From the NCBI RefSeq assembly GCF_018128285.1, contig NZ_CP072380.1, positions 2,790,001 to 2,854,000 of the forward strand: a stretch of 64,000 bases of DNA. Direction: 5' to 3'. The DNA comes from Atopobium sp. oral taxon 416. GTDB taxonomy: Bacteria > Actinomycetota > Coriobacteriia > Coriobacteriales > Atopobiaceae. Made by a program: the position numbers and the translations under genes. The notes below the pieces were generated by a model. It did no database searches. It was not told the DNA's origin and saw only the letters and a program-made list of their open reading frames with translations. Shown here piece by piece: positions 13,504 through 24,720 of this stretch. Each line of letters begins with the position of its first letter. Within the stretch, counting starts at the first letter, position 1.

Positions 13504-14898
13504 CTATAGAGAGCTGGATCTGACTAGCTGAATCGCGGCTTTCATCAGCTTCATGCGCTCAACACTATTCGAGGCTTCCGCATAGATTCTCACCATCGGC
13601 TCAGTCTCCGAAGCGCGGATCATTGTCCAGGATCCATCGGAAAACGTCAGTTTCAGTCCATCGCCGTGCGAGACGCTCTTCGGTTTCTTCCCTGCAAGGC
13701 TGGAGGGATTGAGTCCTGGCAGCATCAGACGGAACGAATCGATCGATCCGTAATCCATACGGATATCGCGTCTTCCATAGTCGTAGTGGCCGATCGCACG
13801 CTCCAACTCCTCTTCAAGCTGGGCGATCGGTTCGTTGCGCATGGCACGATATTCCACCATTAAGAGTGCTGCCAAAAGCCCATCGCGCTCCGGGAAATGC
13901 GAGGGGATACATACACCCCCATATTCCTCAGTCGCGAGCATCACTTGGGCATCCCACATCTCCGCATAGAGCCGGTTAAAGCCGACGAGCGTCTCGGTCA
14001 GTGGAATCCCCAACCGTTTTGCCTGCGTCTTGATCGCAGAGGAGCAGGAAATGGTCGCCAAGACCTTTCCGTTGCGCTTTCGATCAGTTACCAGATGGTC
14101 CATCAGCAGCGGGATCATAGTTTTCGGCGTGAGCAGGTTGCCCTTCTCATCGACCACTGAGAGCCGATCGGCGTCTCCGTCAAGCACCAATCCCATATCC
14201 GCTTTTGAGGACACAGTCCCAGCTTCACAATCATCGACCCACGGCTCCATCGGGTCAGGATGGATGCCGGCAAAATCATCGTGCAGGCCTCCGTGGATCT
14301 CCGTCACGTCGCACCCGATATCGCGCAATATTCGGGCGAGATAACCCTCGCCCGCTCCGTACATCGGATCGACCATCACCTTCAGATGGGCATCGCAGAT
14401 GAGATCTTTATCGACATAGGAAAGGATGTGGCACAGGTAATCATCCATCAAATTGATTGTTTCATAGGATCCACGGCCTTCGGGGGCGGAGGGCGGCATC
14501 GTCGCTTCCAGCTCATTCTTGAAGATCCGCGTCGCAGGGCTGCCGTCCCGCATCAACAGCAGGACCCCACCATAATCTGCGGGCGCTTCGCTCGCTGTAA
14601 TCATTAAACCGCCGACTGCATCGGGATCTTTGGAGATGCTCCATCCCAGCGCCGGCGTCGGGCAGATACGGTCCGACAGGTACACCCGTAAGCCCTTAGC
14701 GGCCATAACCTCAGCTGCGAGCATAGCCATCTCACGCGAAGCAAAGCGCGTATCGTCTCCGACTAAAACCCGCGAATGGGGCTTTGCCTCTTGCCATATT
14801 GTGGCAACACCATCGGCTATGCGTGCAACTGATTCTTCATTAAATCCGTCATCATACCGTGCACGCCAACCGCGAGTGCCAAATCGGATGATGCTCAT
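13504..14898 (-). CDS. Phosphohexomutase (phosphoglucomutase/phosphomannomutase family) with altered active-site motifs
   Basis: An alpha-D-phosphohexomutase of 464 residues, normally interconverting hexose 1- and 6-phosphates. All four family domains are present: N-terminal IRFGTRGWRARYD, a metal-binding loop LVLDGDADR near residue 240, the sugar-binding region EEYGGVCIPSHFPERDG near 330, and the C-terminal phosphate loop near 430. Key motifs differ from the usual ones: the catalytic-serine loop reads TASEAPADYGG instead of TASHNP, the phosphate loop RASETEP instead of RPSGTEP, and the sugar loop EEYGG instead of ExSGH. The serine is retained. The start has TAGGAG upstream. galU ends 8 bp before it, so the pair probably makes UDP-glucose or a related precursor. 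Substrate is uncertain. Confidence 0.85.
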   Translation of the reverse strand: MSIIRFGTRGWRARYDDGFNEESVARIADGVATIWQEAKPHSRVLVGDDTRFASREMAMLAAEVMAAKGLRVYLSDRICPTPALGWSISKDPDAVGGLMITASEAPADYGGVLLLMRDGSPATRIFKNELEATMPPSAPEGRGSYETINLMDDYLCHILSYVDKDLICDAHLKVMVDPMYGAGEGYLARILRDIGCDVTEIHGGLHDDFAGIHPDPMEPWVDDCEAGTVSSKADMGLVLDGDADRLSVVDEKGNLLTPKTMIPLLMDHLVTDRKRNGKVLATISCSSAIKTQAKRLGIPLTETLVGFNRLYAEMWDAQVMLATEEYGGVCIPSHFPERDGLLAALLMVEYRAMRNEPIAQLEEELERAIGHYDYGRRDIRMDYGSIDSFRLMLPGLNPSSLAGKKPKSVSHGDGLKLTFSDGSWTMIRASETEPMVRIYAEASNSVERMKLMKAAIQLVRSSSL

Positions 14899-14906
14899 GG
14901 AGGCTC

Positions 14907-15803
14907 CTATAATTGTGTAGTACCCAGGGCTTCTTTGAAAGCTTCGGCATATTCAGGATCGCTCAGCGCCATCCTGGCATTCGTCGCAGCCCAAGCGGCT
15001 GGGGTTCCGGTATCGCAACCCTCATTCGGGTCGACTACAAGCGCGTAGATATCTTCCTCTGAAAGTAGTTTGACCAAAGAGTCGGTCAGCTGAATCTCTC
15101 CGCCAGCGCCCGGCTCCTGGGTGGCCAAAAGCTCCATCAGGCGCGGTGTCAGAAGGTAGCGGCCGACGATAAAGAGATGCGAGGGGGCATCTTTCGGCTC
15201 CGGCTTCTCGACCATGCCGGAGAGTTTCCACACGGCGCCTTCCTGCTCCGGGTCGCTGAGCTTGCACCCATCATAGGACCCGATGCAGGTACCACCAACG
15301 ATTCCGTAGCGGGAAACCTGATCCTCTGGCACCGGAGCGACCGCAATCACTGAACATCCGCCGTGCGCCTTTGAGACGTCCGCCATGCGCACGCACATCT
15401 GACGGTCCGGCACAAAGTAATCCCCAAGCAGAACAAAGAACGGATCCCCATCCATCTTATCTGCAGCGCAGTGGATCGCATGACCCAAGCCCAGCGGCTG
15501 CTCCTGGTAGACAAAGGAGACGGGCAGACTGCCTGCCTGCTTTACGAGATCCGCAAAGGTATCCTTGCCACGCTTGCGCAGCAGACCTTCAAGCTCTAGG
15601 TCTTCAGAGAAATAGTGCTCGATTTGAGGCTTCTCATGGGAGTTCACGAGCACAACCTCGTCGACCCCCGCTGGCTCCAGCGCTTCCTCGACCACGTATT
15701 GAATCACTGGTTTGTTGAGCACAGGTAGAAGCTCTTTGGGCGTGCATTTCGTTGCTGGCAAAAATCGCGTCCCTAAACCAGCTGCTGGAATAATGGCCTT
15801 CAT
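14907..15803 (-). CDS. galU: UTP-glucose-1-phosphate uridylyltransferase
   Basis: Makes UDP-glucose from UTP and glucose 1-phosphate for cell-wall and exopolysaccharide synthesis. The 298-residue protein starts with the nucleotidyltransferase signature MKAIIPAAGLGTRFLPATK followed by PKELLPVLNKPVIQY, then GLGHAIHCA, GDYFVPD, and the sugar-binding end GGEIQLTDSL. The ATG at 15803 follows TAAGGAGGA at ideal spacing, so an upstream in-frame start 18 codons earlier is rejected. It ends in TAG 8 bp before the phosphohexomutase gene, which suggests a two-gene operon. Confidence 0.93.
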   Translation of the reverse strand: MKAIIPAAGLGTRFLPATKCTPKELLPVLNKPVIQYVVEEALEPAGVDEVVLVNSHEKPQIEHYFSEDLELEGLLRKRGKDTFADLVKQAGSLPVSFVYQEQPLGLGHAIHCAADKMDGDPFFVLLGDYFVPDRQMCVRMADVSKAHGGCSVIAVAPVPEDQVSRYGIVGGTCIGSYDGCKLSDPEQEGAVWKLSGMVEKPEPKDAPSHLFIVGRYLLTPRLMELLATQEPGAGGEIQLTDSLVKLLSEEDIYALVVDPNEGCDTGTPAAWAATNARMALSDPEYAEAFKEALGTTQL

Positions 15804-15998
15804 AGAAGCAATCCTCCTTATATCGGATGGACAGGTAAAACCCTTTTCTGGAACCAATTGTCGTAGGATACCCCAGCCGCTCTACGCACTGCCTTCCTAT
15901 ATGCCTAAGGCTTCAGATAATCCGTGGACGGCATCCGCATGAGATTTTCCACACCACTCCTTCATACCTTTTTGATACGAACTCTATGACTCAATCTC

Positions 15999-16916
15999 TT
16001 AAAGCTGATCGAAGGTGTCCGCCATCACGCCGGCCATCTCAGGCCCAGCGCCGAAGCCGGGACCGACGAACCTGATCCCTGACTGGGCCAAATCTCTCGT
16101 CGCGATCTGGACGGCTTGCATATCGTCCATCTGCGCCTGCTCAGTGCGCTCCTCTGCCCTCGTGTCAGCCTTAATCCTGACCAAGATGCTGATTCCCGCG
16201 TTTGAGGCAGCATCCACAAGCCTGCTGGAGCGCGCTTCAGCTCCCACACAGTCGAGCCCTTCGATGCTCACGCAATCCAGGTGCAGATCACGCGCCCGCT
16301 CAATCACCTCGTAGGGCGTCGTGCCGTCAGCCAGATTTCCGTCCGGGCCCAGCACAACTGAGCCAATCATGGGCCGATAAGCTCCCAGCTCGCGTGCGTG
16401 TGCGCCATAGTAAGCACCGCGCGCCGCAACCGTGAGGTGGTACATATCGGGCATTCCATCGAGGAATACCCCGTGGGCATGCTTGGAAACGAGCGTCCGG
16501 GCTTGCTTTTCGTAAGCCTCTTCCGCTTCCTCATCGCTTGAGGAGTCGTTCAGACAGCTCGGCCCCAGCGTCCCCACCACAAAGGGTGAGGCACTCTTAA
16601 AGGCCAGGCGTACCGCATGTGAGTTGGCATCCTCCATACGGATCCCACACTGCTGTTTCGCGAGTGTTGGGGCAGAACAGTTCTGTGTATAGGTCAGCGC
16701 GACATCCGCGCCGATATCGTGATAGATACGGGAAACGTGTGCAACCGTCTCCCCTTCGAACATCACCCATTCAGCATCGCGGATCGTGTCTGCCAAAGGA
16801 TATTTCTTCAGCATATCCGCAACCGATCCGGCAAAAACCAGATGCTCCGTGCTCGTGGGTTGTAAGACCTCAGTCAAGCTGAGTGCGACTTTATCATCCG
16901 CGTCTAATTCTGGCAC
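15999..16916 (-). CDS. Homocysteine S-methyltransferase-like protein lacking the paired zinc cysteines
   Basis: Resembles the homocysteine S-methyltransferase (MmuM/MetH N-terminal) barrel: YHDIGADVALTYTQNCSAPTL, a central GTLGPS, GVFLDGMPDMYHL, a SIEGLDCVG strand carrying one cysteine, and a final barrel strand. The family zinc motif GGCC near the C terminus is replaced by VGPGFGAGPE, and the usual N-terminal DGAMGT loop reads FAGSVADML. Two of three zinc-ligand cysteines are therefore missing, and normal methyl transfer to homocysteine is doubtful. The start is GTG at 16916 behind AAGGGG. It follows the DtxR-type gene after 15 bp, probably in one operon. Length (305 aa) suits the family. 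Confidence 0.65.
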   Translation of the reverse strand: MPELDADDKVALSLTEVLQPTSTEHLVFAGSVADMLKKYPLADTIRDAEWVMFEGETVAHVSRIYHDIGADVALTYTQNCSAPTLAKQQCGIRMEDANSHAVRLAFKSASPFVVGTLGPSCLNDSSSDEEAEEAYEKQARTLVSKHAHGVFLDGMPDMYHLTVAARGAYYGAHARELGAYRPMIGSVVLGPDGNLADGTTPYEVIERARDLHLDCVSIEGLDCVGAEARSSRLVDAASNAGISILVRIKADTRAEERTEQAQMDDMQAVQIATRDLAQSGIRFVGPGFGAGPEMAGVMADTFDQL

Positions 16917-16931
16917 AAGCTGCCCCTTTTT

Positions 16932-17363
16932 TTATTTTTCGAACGTAACACCCTGTTTTTTCATGTACTCAATCCAGCGGCGCTGTGTGTCCATCGAAAG
17001 CGCATGCTCCATCAAGCAGGCCTCGGTATCGGCGGTCTCAGGATCGACTCCTAAGTCATCCGCGAGGAACGCGCGCAGCACCCGATGGCACATCCACACA
17101 TGTTGAGCGTACTCTCTCCCCTTGGGCGTAAGTGTCACTTTTCCATAACGCGTCTGATCAACCATGCCGCTTTCTTTGAGTGTTGAGAGGGCCTTGTTGA
17201 CCGAAGCCTTCGAAACATTGAGTTTCTCCGCTACCTCGACACTGCGGATACCCTCCCCGGCATCCGCGTCACCGTTCTCCTTCGCGATCCTATAGATCGC
17301 TTCAAGGTAATCTTCATTTGCCATGGTAAGGCTGTGCTGAGGTCCAACATCTGAGCGAGCCAT
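16932..17363 (-). CDS. DtxR/MntR-type metal-dependent transcriptional repressor
   Basis: A 143-residue repressor with an N-terminal winged helix (EDYLEAIYRIAKENG, then VAEKLNVSKASVNKALSTLKESGMV) and the metal-dependent dimerisation helices (HRVLRAFLADDLGVDPETADTEACLMEHALS). That last region carries the E/H residues used for Fe(II) or Mn(II) in the family. There is no C-terminal SH3-like FeoA domain, so it is the short MntR-like form. The ATG at 17363 has AGGAG upstream. It is followed by the homocysteine-methyltransferase-like gene. The metal sensed cannot be told from the sequence. Confidence 0.85.
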   Translation of the reverse strand: MARSDVGPQHSLTMANEDYLEAIYRIAKENGDADAGEGIRSVEVAEKLNVSKASVNKALSTLKESGMVDQTRYGKVTLTPKGREYAQHVWMCHRVLRAFLADDLGVDPETADTEACLMEHALSMDTQRRWIEYMKKQGVTFEK

Positions 17364-17483
17364 ACTTTTGCTCCTATAATCGATCGCTTTTTCGGTTAGT
17401 TTTCACCATCCTCATACCCCAGATACGTATGGTGCAACCAACCATCACTACATCCACCCATCCGGACGGGGTGAACGGCGCAC

Positions 17484-17517
17484 AAAAATGCAGTAGCCAT
17501 TCCTCCTGCTACTGCAT
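17484..17517 (-). terminator. Rho-independent terminator after murA
   Basis: On the minus strand ATGCAGTAGC (17517-17508) pairs with GCTACTGCAT (17497-17488), followed by a run of T (17488-17484). It lies about 30 bp after the murA stop and would end the long ATP synthase-murA transcript. Confidence 0.85.
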
Positions 17518-17547
17518 CGATCAAACTTTTTACTGCTGAGGCGGACT

Positions 17548-18834
17548 CTACGAAGCAAGCTCCTCCTCAGTGTCCTCGATATTCGTGCGCACGATGTGGG
17601 CACCCAGGGACTGTAGCTTCTCGACAAAGTGCTCGTAGCCACGGTCGATGTGGTGGATCGCGGAGACCGTTGTGAGGCCCTCTGCGACCAGACCGGCCAT
17701 AACGAGAGCAGCACCGCCGCGCAGATCTGGGGACTTCACCTGAGCGCCTGAGAGCTTCTTCACACCGTGCACGATCGCATGGTGGCCTTCGATCTTGATA
17801 TCGGATCCCATGCGGTTGAGTTCGCTTGCGAACATGAAGCGGTTCTCAAAGATATTTTCGGTGATAATGCAGGTTCCGTCTGACATCGAGAGCAAACACA
17901 TCGTCTGCGCCTGCATATCAGTCGGGAATCCCGGATACGGTAGTGTCTGGATATCGATCGGATGGATTGGACCCTTGCGGTAGATCGTGCAGCAGCGGTT
18001 ACCGCGCTCGACGGTGAGCCCCATCTCTTCGTACTTACGCAGGACTAATCCTAAGTGCTGCGGCTCAAAGCCCTTCACGGTGATCGGACGGTCCATAAGG
18101 CCTCCGATTGCCAGGAAGGTCCCCGCCTCGATGCGGTCCCCCACGACCCGGTGGGTAACCGGGTGAAGCTTCTTCACGCCACGGACCTCGATGATCGGGG
18201 AACCAGCGCCTTTGATATCGGCACCCATCTCGCAGAGCATATTCGCTAGATCGACGATCTCCGGCTCACGCGCCGCGTTGTCGATGGTCGTGACGCCCTT
18301 CGCGAACACCGACGCCATCATCAGATTCTCGGTCGCACCGACGGAAGCAAAGTCCAGCGTGACGACCCGGCCGGTGATCCCGTTCGGAGCCGATGCGTGG
18401 ATATTCCCATGGTCGATCTTGAACTTCACTCCTAGGGCCTCAAGGCCCAGGATGTGCATATCGATCTTGCGGGCGCCGATCTTGCAGCCGCCCGGCATTG
18501 CGACAACCGCCTTCCCGAACCGGGACAGGAGTGGTCCCAACACGGCGGTTGAAGCGCGCATCTGCGCAACGAGCTCGTAGGGCGTCTCCCACCTGTCCAC
18601 CCCGGAGGTATCGATGCACAGGGTGTGCTGATCGCAGACATCGATGGTGGCGCCTAACTTCTTGAGTACCTTCCCCATCACATGGACGTCCGCGATATTC
18701 GGGACGTTGGTGAGTGTGGTGACGCCGGGCGCCATGATGGTCGCTGCCATCAGTTTCAACGCCGAGTTCTTAGCGCCTTCAACAGTGACCTCCCCCTCTA
18801 TCGGGTGGCCACCCTCAACTTCAATGACTTCCAT
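17548..18834 (-). CDS. murA: UDP-N-acetylglucosamine 1-carboxyvinyltransferase
   Basis: First committed enzyme of peptidoglycan synthesis, transferring enolpyruvate from PEP to UDP-GlcNAc in the cytoplasm. The 428-residue protein has the substrate-binding GAKNSALK near residue 20, the catalytic-cysteine loop MPGGCKIGARKIDMH near 115 (the cysteine attacked by fosfomycin), GFPTDMQAQ near 305, and DLRGGAALVMAGL near 375. The start lies 12 bp after the atpC stop and has AAGGTG upstream. The atpC-murA junction is typical of actinobacterial lineages. A terminator follows. Confidence 0.95.
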   Translation of the reverse strand: MEVIEVEGGHPIEGEVTVEGAKNSALKLMAATIMAPGVTTLTNVPNIADVHVMGKVLKKLGATIDVCDQHTLCIDTSGVDRWETPYELVAQMRASTAVLGPLLSRFGKAVVAMPGGCKIGARKIDMHILGLEALGVKFKIDHGNIHASAPNGITGRVVTLDFASVGATENLMMASVFAKGVTTIDNAAREPEIVDLANMLCEMGADIKGAGSPIIEVRGVKKLHPVTHRVVGDRIEAGTFLAIGGLMDRPITVKGFEPQHLGLVLRKYEEMGLTVERGNRCCTIYRKGPIHPIDIQTLPYPGFPTDMQAQTMCLLSMSDGTCIITENIFENRFMFASELNRMGSDIKIEGHHAIVHGVKKLSGAQVKSPDLRGGAALVMAGLVAEGLTTVSAIHHIDRGYEHFVEKLQSLGAHIVRTNIEDTEEELAS

Positions 18835-18846
18835 ACTGCACCTTGT

Positions 18847-19290
18847 CTAGTTACGCTTTTGAGCAGTTGAGGTGGTTTTGACCTGCTTCAGCAACAGATC
18901 GCACCACTTGATCTTGTTTTGGTAGTACGCGCGGCGGTGGTCGTCCTCAGGCAGCGCATTGCGGGCATCGATCGCCTTCTGCTTTGTCTCGTTGACCACT
19001 TCCGGCTCGATATCGTCGATATCACGCGCATGGTCGGCGAGCACGATCACCGTATCGTTTGAGATCTCGGCGTAGCCGCCGGAGATAACGATACGGCGAA
19101 GATCGCCGCCGTCCTGCTTTCTGCGCGTGATCCTCATTACGCCGTCGCCGAGCGCCAGGATCTCGGCCGCATGGCCGGGCCAGACGCCCACTTCTCCGGT
19201 GTAGGAAACGAGGACTACGTGGCCGATAGGCCCCTCATACAGAAGCCTATCCGGACGTACAATTTGACAGTTCAGTTGTGCCTCTGCCAT
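18847..19290 (-). CDS. atpC: ATP synthase F1 epsilon subunit
   Basis: A 147-residue central-stalk subunit that links gamma to the c-ring and can inhibit ATPase activity. The N-terminal beta-sandwich is clear (NCQIVRPDRLLYEGPIGHVV, GEVGVWPGHAAEILALGDG, VISGGYAEISND), followed by the two C-terminal helices (QKAIDARNALPEDD). An AGGAAAG site precedes the ATG. It lies 11 bp after atpD and 12 bp before murA in the same operon. Confidence 0.95.
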   Translation of the reverse strand: MAEAQLNCQIVRPDRLLYEGPIGHVVLVSYTGEVGVWPGHAAEILALGDGVMRITRRKQDGGDLRRIVISGGYAEISNDTVIVLADHARDIDDIEPEVVNETKQKAIDARNALPEDDHRRAYYQNKIKWCDLLLKQVKTTSTAQKRN

Positions 19291-19301
19291 AGCTATCTTT
19301 C

Positions 19302-21709
<2,408 letters not shown>

Positions 21710-21719
21710 GTGCCGTGCC

Positions 21720-23342
21720 TCACGCTTTCTCGTTCTCGTCCGCAGAGTCTGTGGCGCCAGCATCCTGCTTTACGTGATGCTTCTCCAGGAAGCTCTGCTT
21801 AAAGTGATCAAGGTGTGTCTTGATACGGTCCCCCATTGCGTCAGAGATGCGGTTCTTTCTGATCTCCTGACGGATACCGTCGTGGCGCTCCTTCATGTAC
21901 TGGACCATTTCGTCTCTGAATGGGATGACGAGATCCATATCGAGGTCGTCGACATACCCCTCTTTGCCTGCGAATAGGGTCAGAACCTGGTCTGCGACAT
22001 CGAGTGCATAATACCGGCCTTGCTTCAAGAGCTCCATCATACGGGCGCCGTGGTTGAGCTGATACTGCGTCGTCGCATCCAGGTCGCTTCCGAACTGGGA
22101 GAACGCCTGCTTGTCGCGGTAGTACGCCAAGTCGGAGCGCAGGGTACCGGCAACCTGCTTCATAGATTTCAGCTGTGCGGAGCCGCCGACACGGGACACG
22201 GAGATACCGACATCGACTGCCGGACGCTGCCCCTGGAAGAACAGGTTGGTCTGCAGATAGATCTGGCCGTCGGTGATGGAGATCACATTGGTCGGAATAT
22301 AGGCTGACACGTCGCCGTCCTGCGTCTCAATGATCGGCAGTGCCGTCATCGAACCCGCGCCGTTCTCATCGGAGAGCTTGCATGCGCGCTCCAACAGGCG
22401 GGAATGCAGGTAGAAGATGTCACCCGGGTAGGCCTCACGTCCAGGCGGTCTGTGCAGCGTCAGGGACATCTGACGGTACGCCACTGCCTGTTTGGAGAGG
22501 TCGTCATAGACAACCAGAACATGGCCGCCGGGGTGCTTTGCATCTGCAGGGTGTCCGTTCTTATCGTTGTACATGAAATACTCGCCGATTGCGGCACCCG
22601 CCATCGGCGCGATGTACTGCATAGGGGCCGATACCGCCGCCGTTGCGGAGACGATGATCGTCTTGTCCAGGACGCCGTGAGTGCGCAGTGCTTCACGGAT
22701 CGTAGCGACCGTTGAAGCCTTCTGACCGATTGCGACATAGATACAGATGATGTCCGTATCTTTCTGGTTGACAATCGTATCGATTGCGATGGAGGTCTTT
22801 CCAGTCTTACGGTCGCCGATGATCAGCTCACGCTGACCACGGCCAATCGGCACCATTGCGTCGATTGCCAGAAGGCCAGTCTGCACCGGCTCGTTGACCG
22901 GCTGGCGCTCCATGATGCCCGGAGCCTTGAACTCGATCGGGCGGCGGTGCGTCGTATGGATCGGGCCTAAGCCGTCGATCGGCTGGCCCAGCGGGTTGAC
23001 GGTGCGGCCGAGCATCTCATGGCCAACCGGGATATTCATAACACGGCCGGTCGTGCGGCACTCGTCACCTTCCTTGATCGCGTCAGCGTCACCGAACAGC
23101 ACAGCTCCGACACTGCGCTCATCCAGGTTCTGCGCCAGGCCATACACGGTATTGCCTGTCTCAGAGCTGGTAAATTGGAGCAGCTCACCCTCCATAGCGC
23201 TTCTTAGACCCGCAATACGGGCAATACCGTCACCCACCTGGGTCACTACAGAAGATTCCTGTGTGTCAACCGTTGTCGTCACATCATTCAACTGTTTCTC
23301 AAGCTTCGATATGATGGCATTCGGGTTGATGGATTCACTCAT
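21720..23342 (-). CDS. atpA: ATP synthase F1 alpha subunit
   Basis: Non-catalytic nucleotide-binding subunit of the F1 ring, 540 residues. Walker [10 protein letters not shown] lies near residue 175. [27 protein letters not shown] and the alpha-subunit signature [13 protein letters not shown] are also present. The C terminus has an extra acidic tail after KQSFLEKH. The ATG directly follows the atpH TAA with no gap. Confidence 0.97.
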   Translation of the reverse strand: MSESINPNAIISKLEKQLNDVTTTVDTQESSVVTQVGDGIARIAGLRSAMEGELLQFTSSETGNTVYGLAQNLDERSVGAVLFGDADAIKEGDECRTTGRVMNIPVGHEMLGRTVNPLGQPIDGLGPIHTTHRRPIEFKAPGIMERQPVNEPVQTGLLAIDAMVPIGRGQRELIIGDRKTGKTSIAIDTIVNQKDTDIICIYVAIGQKASTVATIREALRTHGVLDKTIIVSATAAVSAPMQYIAPMAGAAIGEYFMYNDKNGHPADAKHPGGHVLVVYDDLSKQAVAYRQMSLTLHRPPGREAYPGDIFYLHSRLLERACKLSDENGAGSMTALPIIETQDGDVSAYIPTNVISITDGQIYLQTNLFFQGQRPAVDVGISVSRVGGSAQLKSMKQVAGTLRSDLAYYRDKQAFSQFGSDLDATTQYQLNHGARMMELLKQGRYYALDVADQVLTLFAGKEGYVDDLDMDLVIPFRDEMVQYMKERHDGIRQEIRKNRISDAMGDRIKTHLDHFKQSFLEKHHVKQDAGATDSADENEKA

Positions 23343-23810
23343 TTACTCATCACTTCCGATGAAGGTTGAGGAAAGTTTCTTCCTGATGTTGGCAAGCTGT
23401 GCCTTTACCGATGCATCGTAGCGGTGACCATTCACAGAGACAATGATGCCACCGATGATGGAAGAGTCGACACGTGAAACAAGATAGACTGGAGACTTCA
23501 GTTGTTTTTCAAACTTCTTGATGATCTTGTCTCTCATCTCATCATCCAGTGGAATGGCGGTCGTAACCGTCACGGTGACGGTCTCATCGTCGTTTTCCAT
23601 CATGGTTTGATACTGGTCAGCCACCTTACGCACCAGGTCCTGGTCATTGTCTGACCGCATCGCGGTCAGGGTCTCCAAGACCTCAGGGGTGAACTTCACA
23701 GCGTGTTGCCACTGTACCAAGTCCGCATTGGCTCTGCCCTCAGAGCGAGCGGCATTCAGCAGAGCGCGGGTATACGCCTCTACCTTTTCCTCATCATCTC
23801 TATTTGGCAT
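23343..23810 (-). CDS. atpH: ATP synthase F1 delta subunit
   Basis: A 155-residue peripheral-stalk subunit joining b to the top of F1. The N-terminal helical domain (VEAYTRALLNAARSEGRAN) and the conserved C-terminal strand VDSSIIGGIIVSVNGHRYDAS are clear. It overlaps the end of atpF by 11 bp and abuts atpA. It is somewhat short for the family (usually about 175) but complete at both ends. Confidence 0.92.
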   Translation of the reverse strand: MPNRDDEEKVEAYTRALLNAARSEGRANADLVQWQHAVKFTPEVLETLTAMRSDNDQDLVRKVADQYQTMMENDDETVTVTVTTAIPLDDEMRDKIIKKFEKQLKSPVYLVSRVDSSIIGGIIVSVNGHRYDASVKAQLANIRKKLSSTFIGSDE

Positions 23811-24417
23811 CGTCGTTTCCTATTTCCTCAAGATACTTCTCAGCGAGATCACGCTGCTGTTGCTCGCTCAGGCCGTCTCCGATAATCTTGCCGGCGATCT
23901 GGACAGACAGATCGACGACGGAGTTTGAAAGATCGACCATCGCTTTGTGACGCTCAGATTCCACAACATCGTGAGCCTTGGCGATCGTAGCCGCAGCATC
24001 CTTCTGCGCTTTGGCCAGGACCTGAGAACGCTCAGCCTCAGCCTGCTTTTTCGCCTCAGCAACGATCTCATCGGCCTTGTGGTTTGCCTCATCGATGGCT
24101 CGCTTCGCTTCCTTCGCGCTCTTCGCTGCATCGGCCTTCGATTTTGCCGCGTCATCCAGATCGGATTTGATCTTATTCTCACGGGCATCCATTGCCTTTA
24201 CCACGGAAGGCCACGCGAACTTAGCGAGGACGATCCAGATAATGACAAAGGCAATGCAAGCCGGGATGAACTCTGCCGGTCTCGGGATCAGCAGCGCCAT
24301 TCCACCACCGCCTGAAGAGCCATCGTCAGCCAGCGCTAGTGTCGGGAGCGCAAAGGCGACGAAGCCCACTACACTCGCCGCGGTATTGCGGAAGAAGCTC
24401 GTTTTGTTCAATTTCAT
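23800..24417 (-). CDS. atpF: ATP synthase Fo b subunit
   Basis: Peripheral-stalk membrane subunit, 205 residues from the ATG at 24417 (GAGGGAGC upstream). It has a membrane segment AEFIPACIAFVIIWIVLAKF followed by the conserved WPSVVKAMDARENKI and a long charged coiled coil. Before that, the N terminus has a second hydrophobic stretch ending in PTLALADDG that looks like a signal peptide. b subunits with an N-terminal signal-like segment are known in Actinobacteria. It starts 30 bp after atpE and overlaps atpH. Confidence 0.92.
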   Translation of the reverse strand: MKLNKTSFFRNTAASVVGFVAFALPTLALADDGSSGGGGMALLIPRPAEFIPACIAFVIIWIVLAKFAWPSVVKAMDARENKIKSDLDDAAKSKADAAKSAKEAKRAIDEANHKADEIVAEAKKQAEAERSQVLAKAQKDAAATIAKAHDVVESERHKAMVDLSNSVVDLSVQIAGKIIGDGLSEQQQRDLAEKYLEEIGNDDAK

Positions 24418-24447
24418 AATGCTCCCTCTTCCAGCCCGTCGACACAC

Positions 24448-24636
24448 CTACATAATGGCTACAACAAAGCCGATCAGGCACAAAGCCTCAATAAATGCTG
24501 CTGCAAGAATGAAGACCGTAAACAGACGACCCTGAACCTCAGGCTGACGAGCCATGCTAGTTGCAACGTTGGCAGCCGAGAAGCTGATGCCGAATGCAGC
24601 ACCAATCACGCAGAGTGCGTAGCCAATAACGTTCAC
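24448..24636 (-). CDS. atpE: ATP synthase Fo c subunit (short form)
   Basis: The c-ring proteolipid, two membrane helices joined by the polar loop ARQPE. The ion-binding glutamate is in the second helix (AAFIEALCLIGF). The residue after it is alanine rather than serine or threonine, which fits proton rather than sodium use. With 62 residues it is shorter than the usual 70-80, mainly because the first helix starts early. The start is GTG at 24636 behind a strong AAGGAGG. Confidence 0.9.
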   Translation of the reverse strand: MNVIGYALCVIGAAFGISFSAANVATSMARQPEVQGRLFTVFILAAAFIEALCLIGFVVAIM

Positions 24637-24720
24637 AATTCCTCCTTTGTCACTCGCCAGTCCCTTTGGCCGGCGACTTTAGACACAACTATATACTGCA
24701 GGCAAAACCTGCGAGTAACC

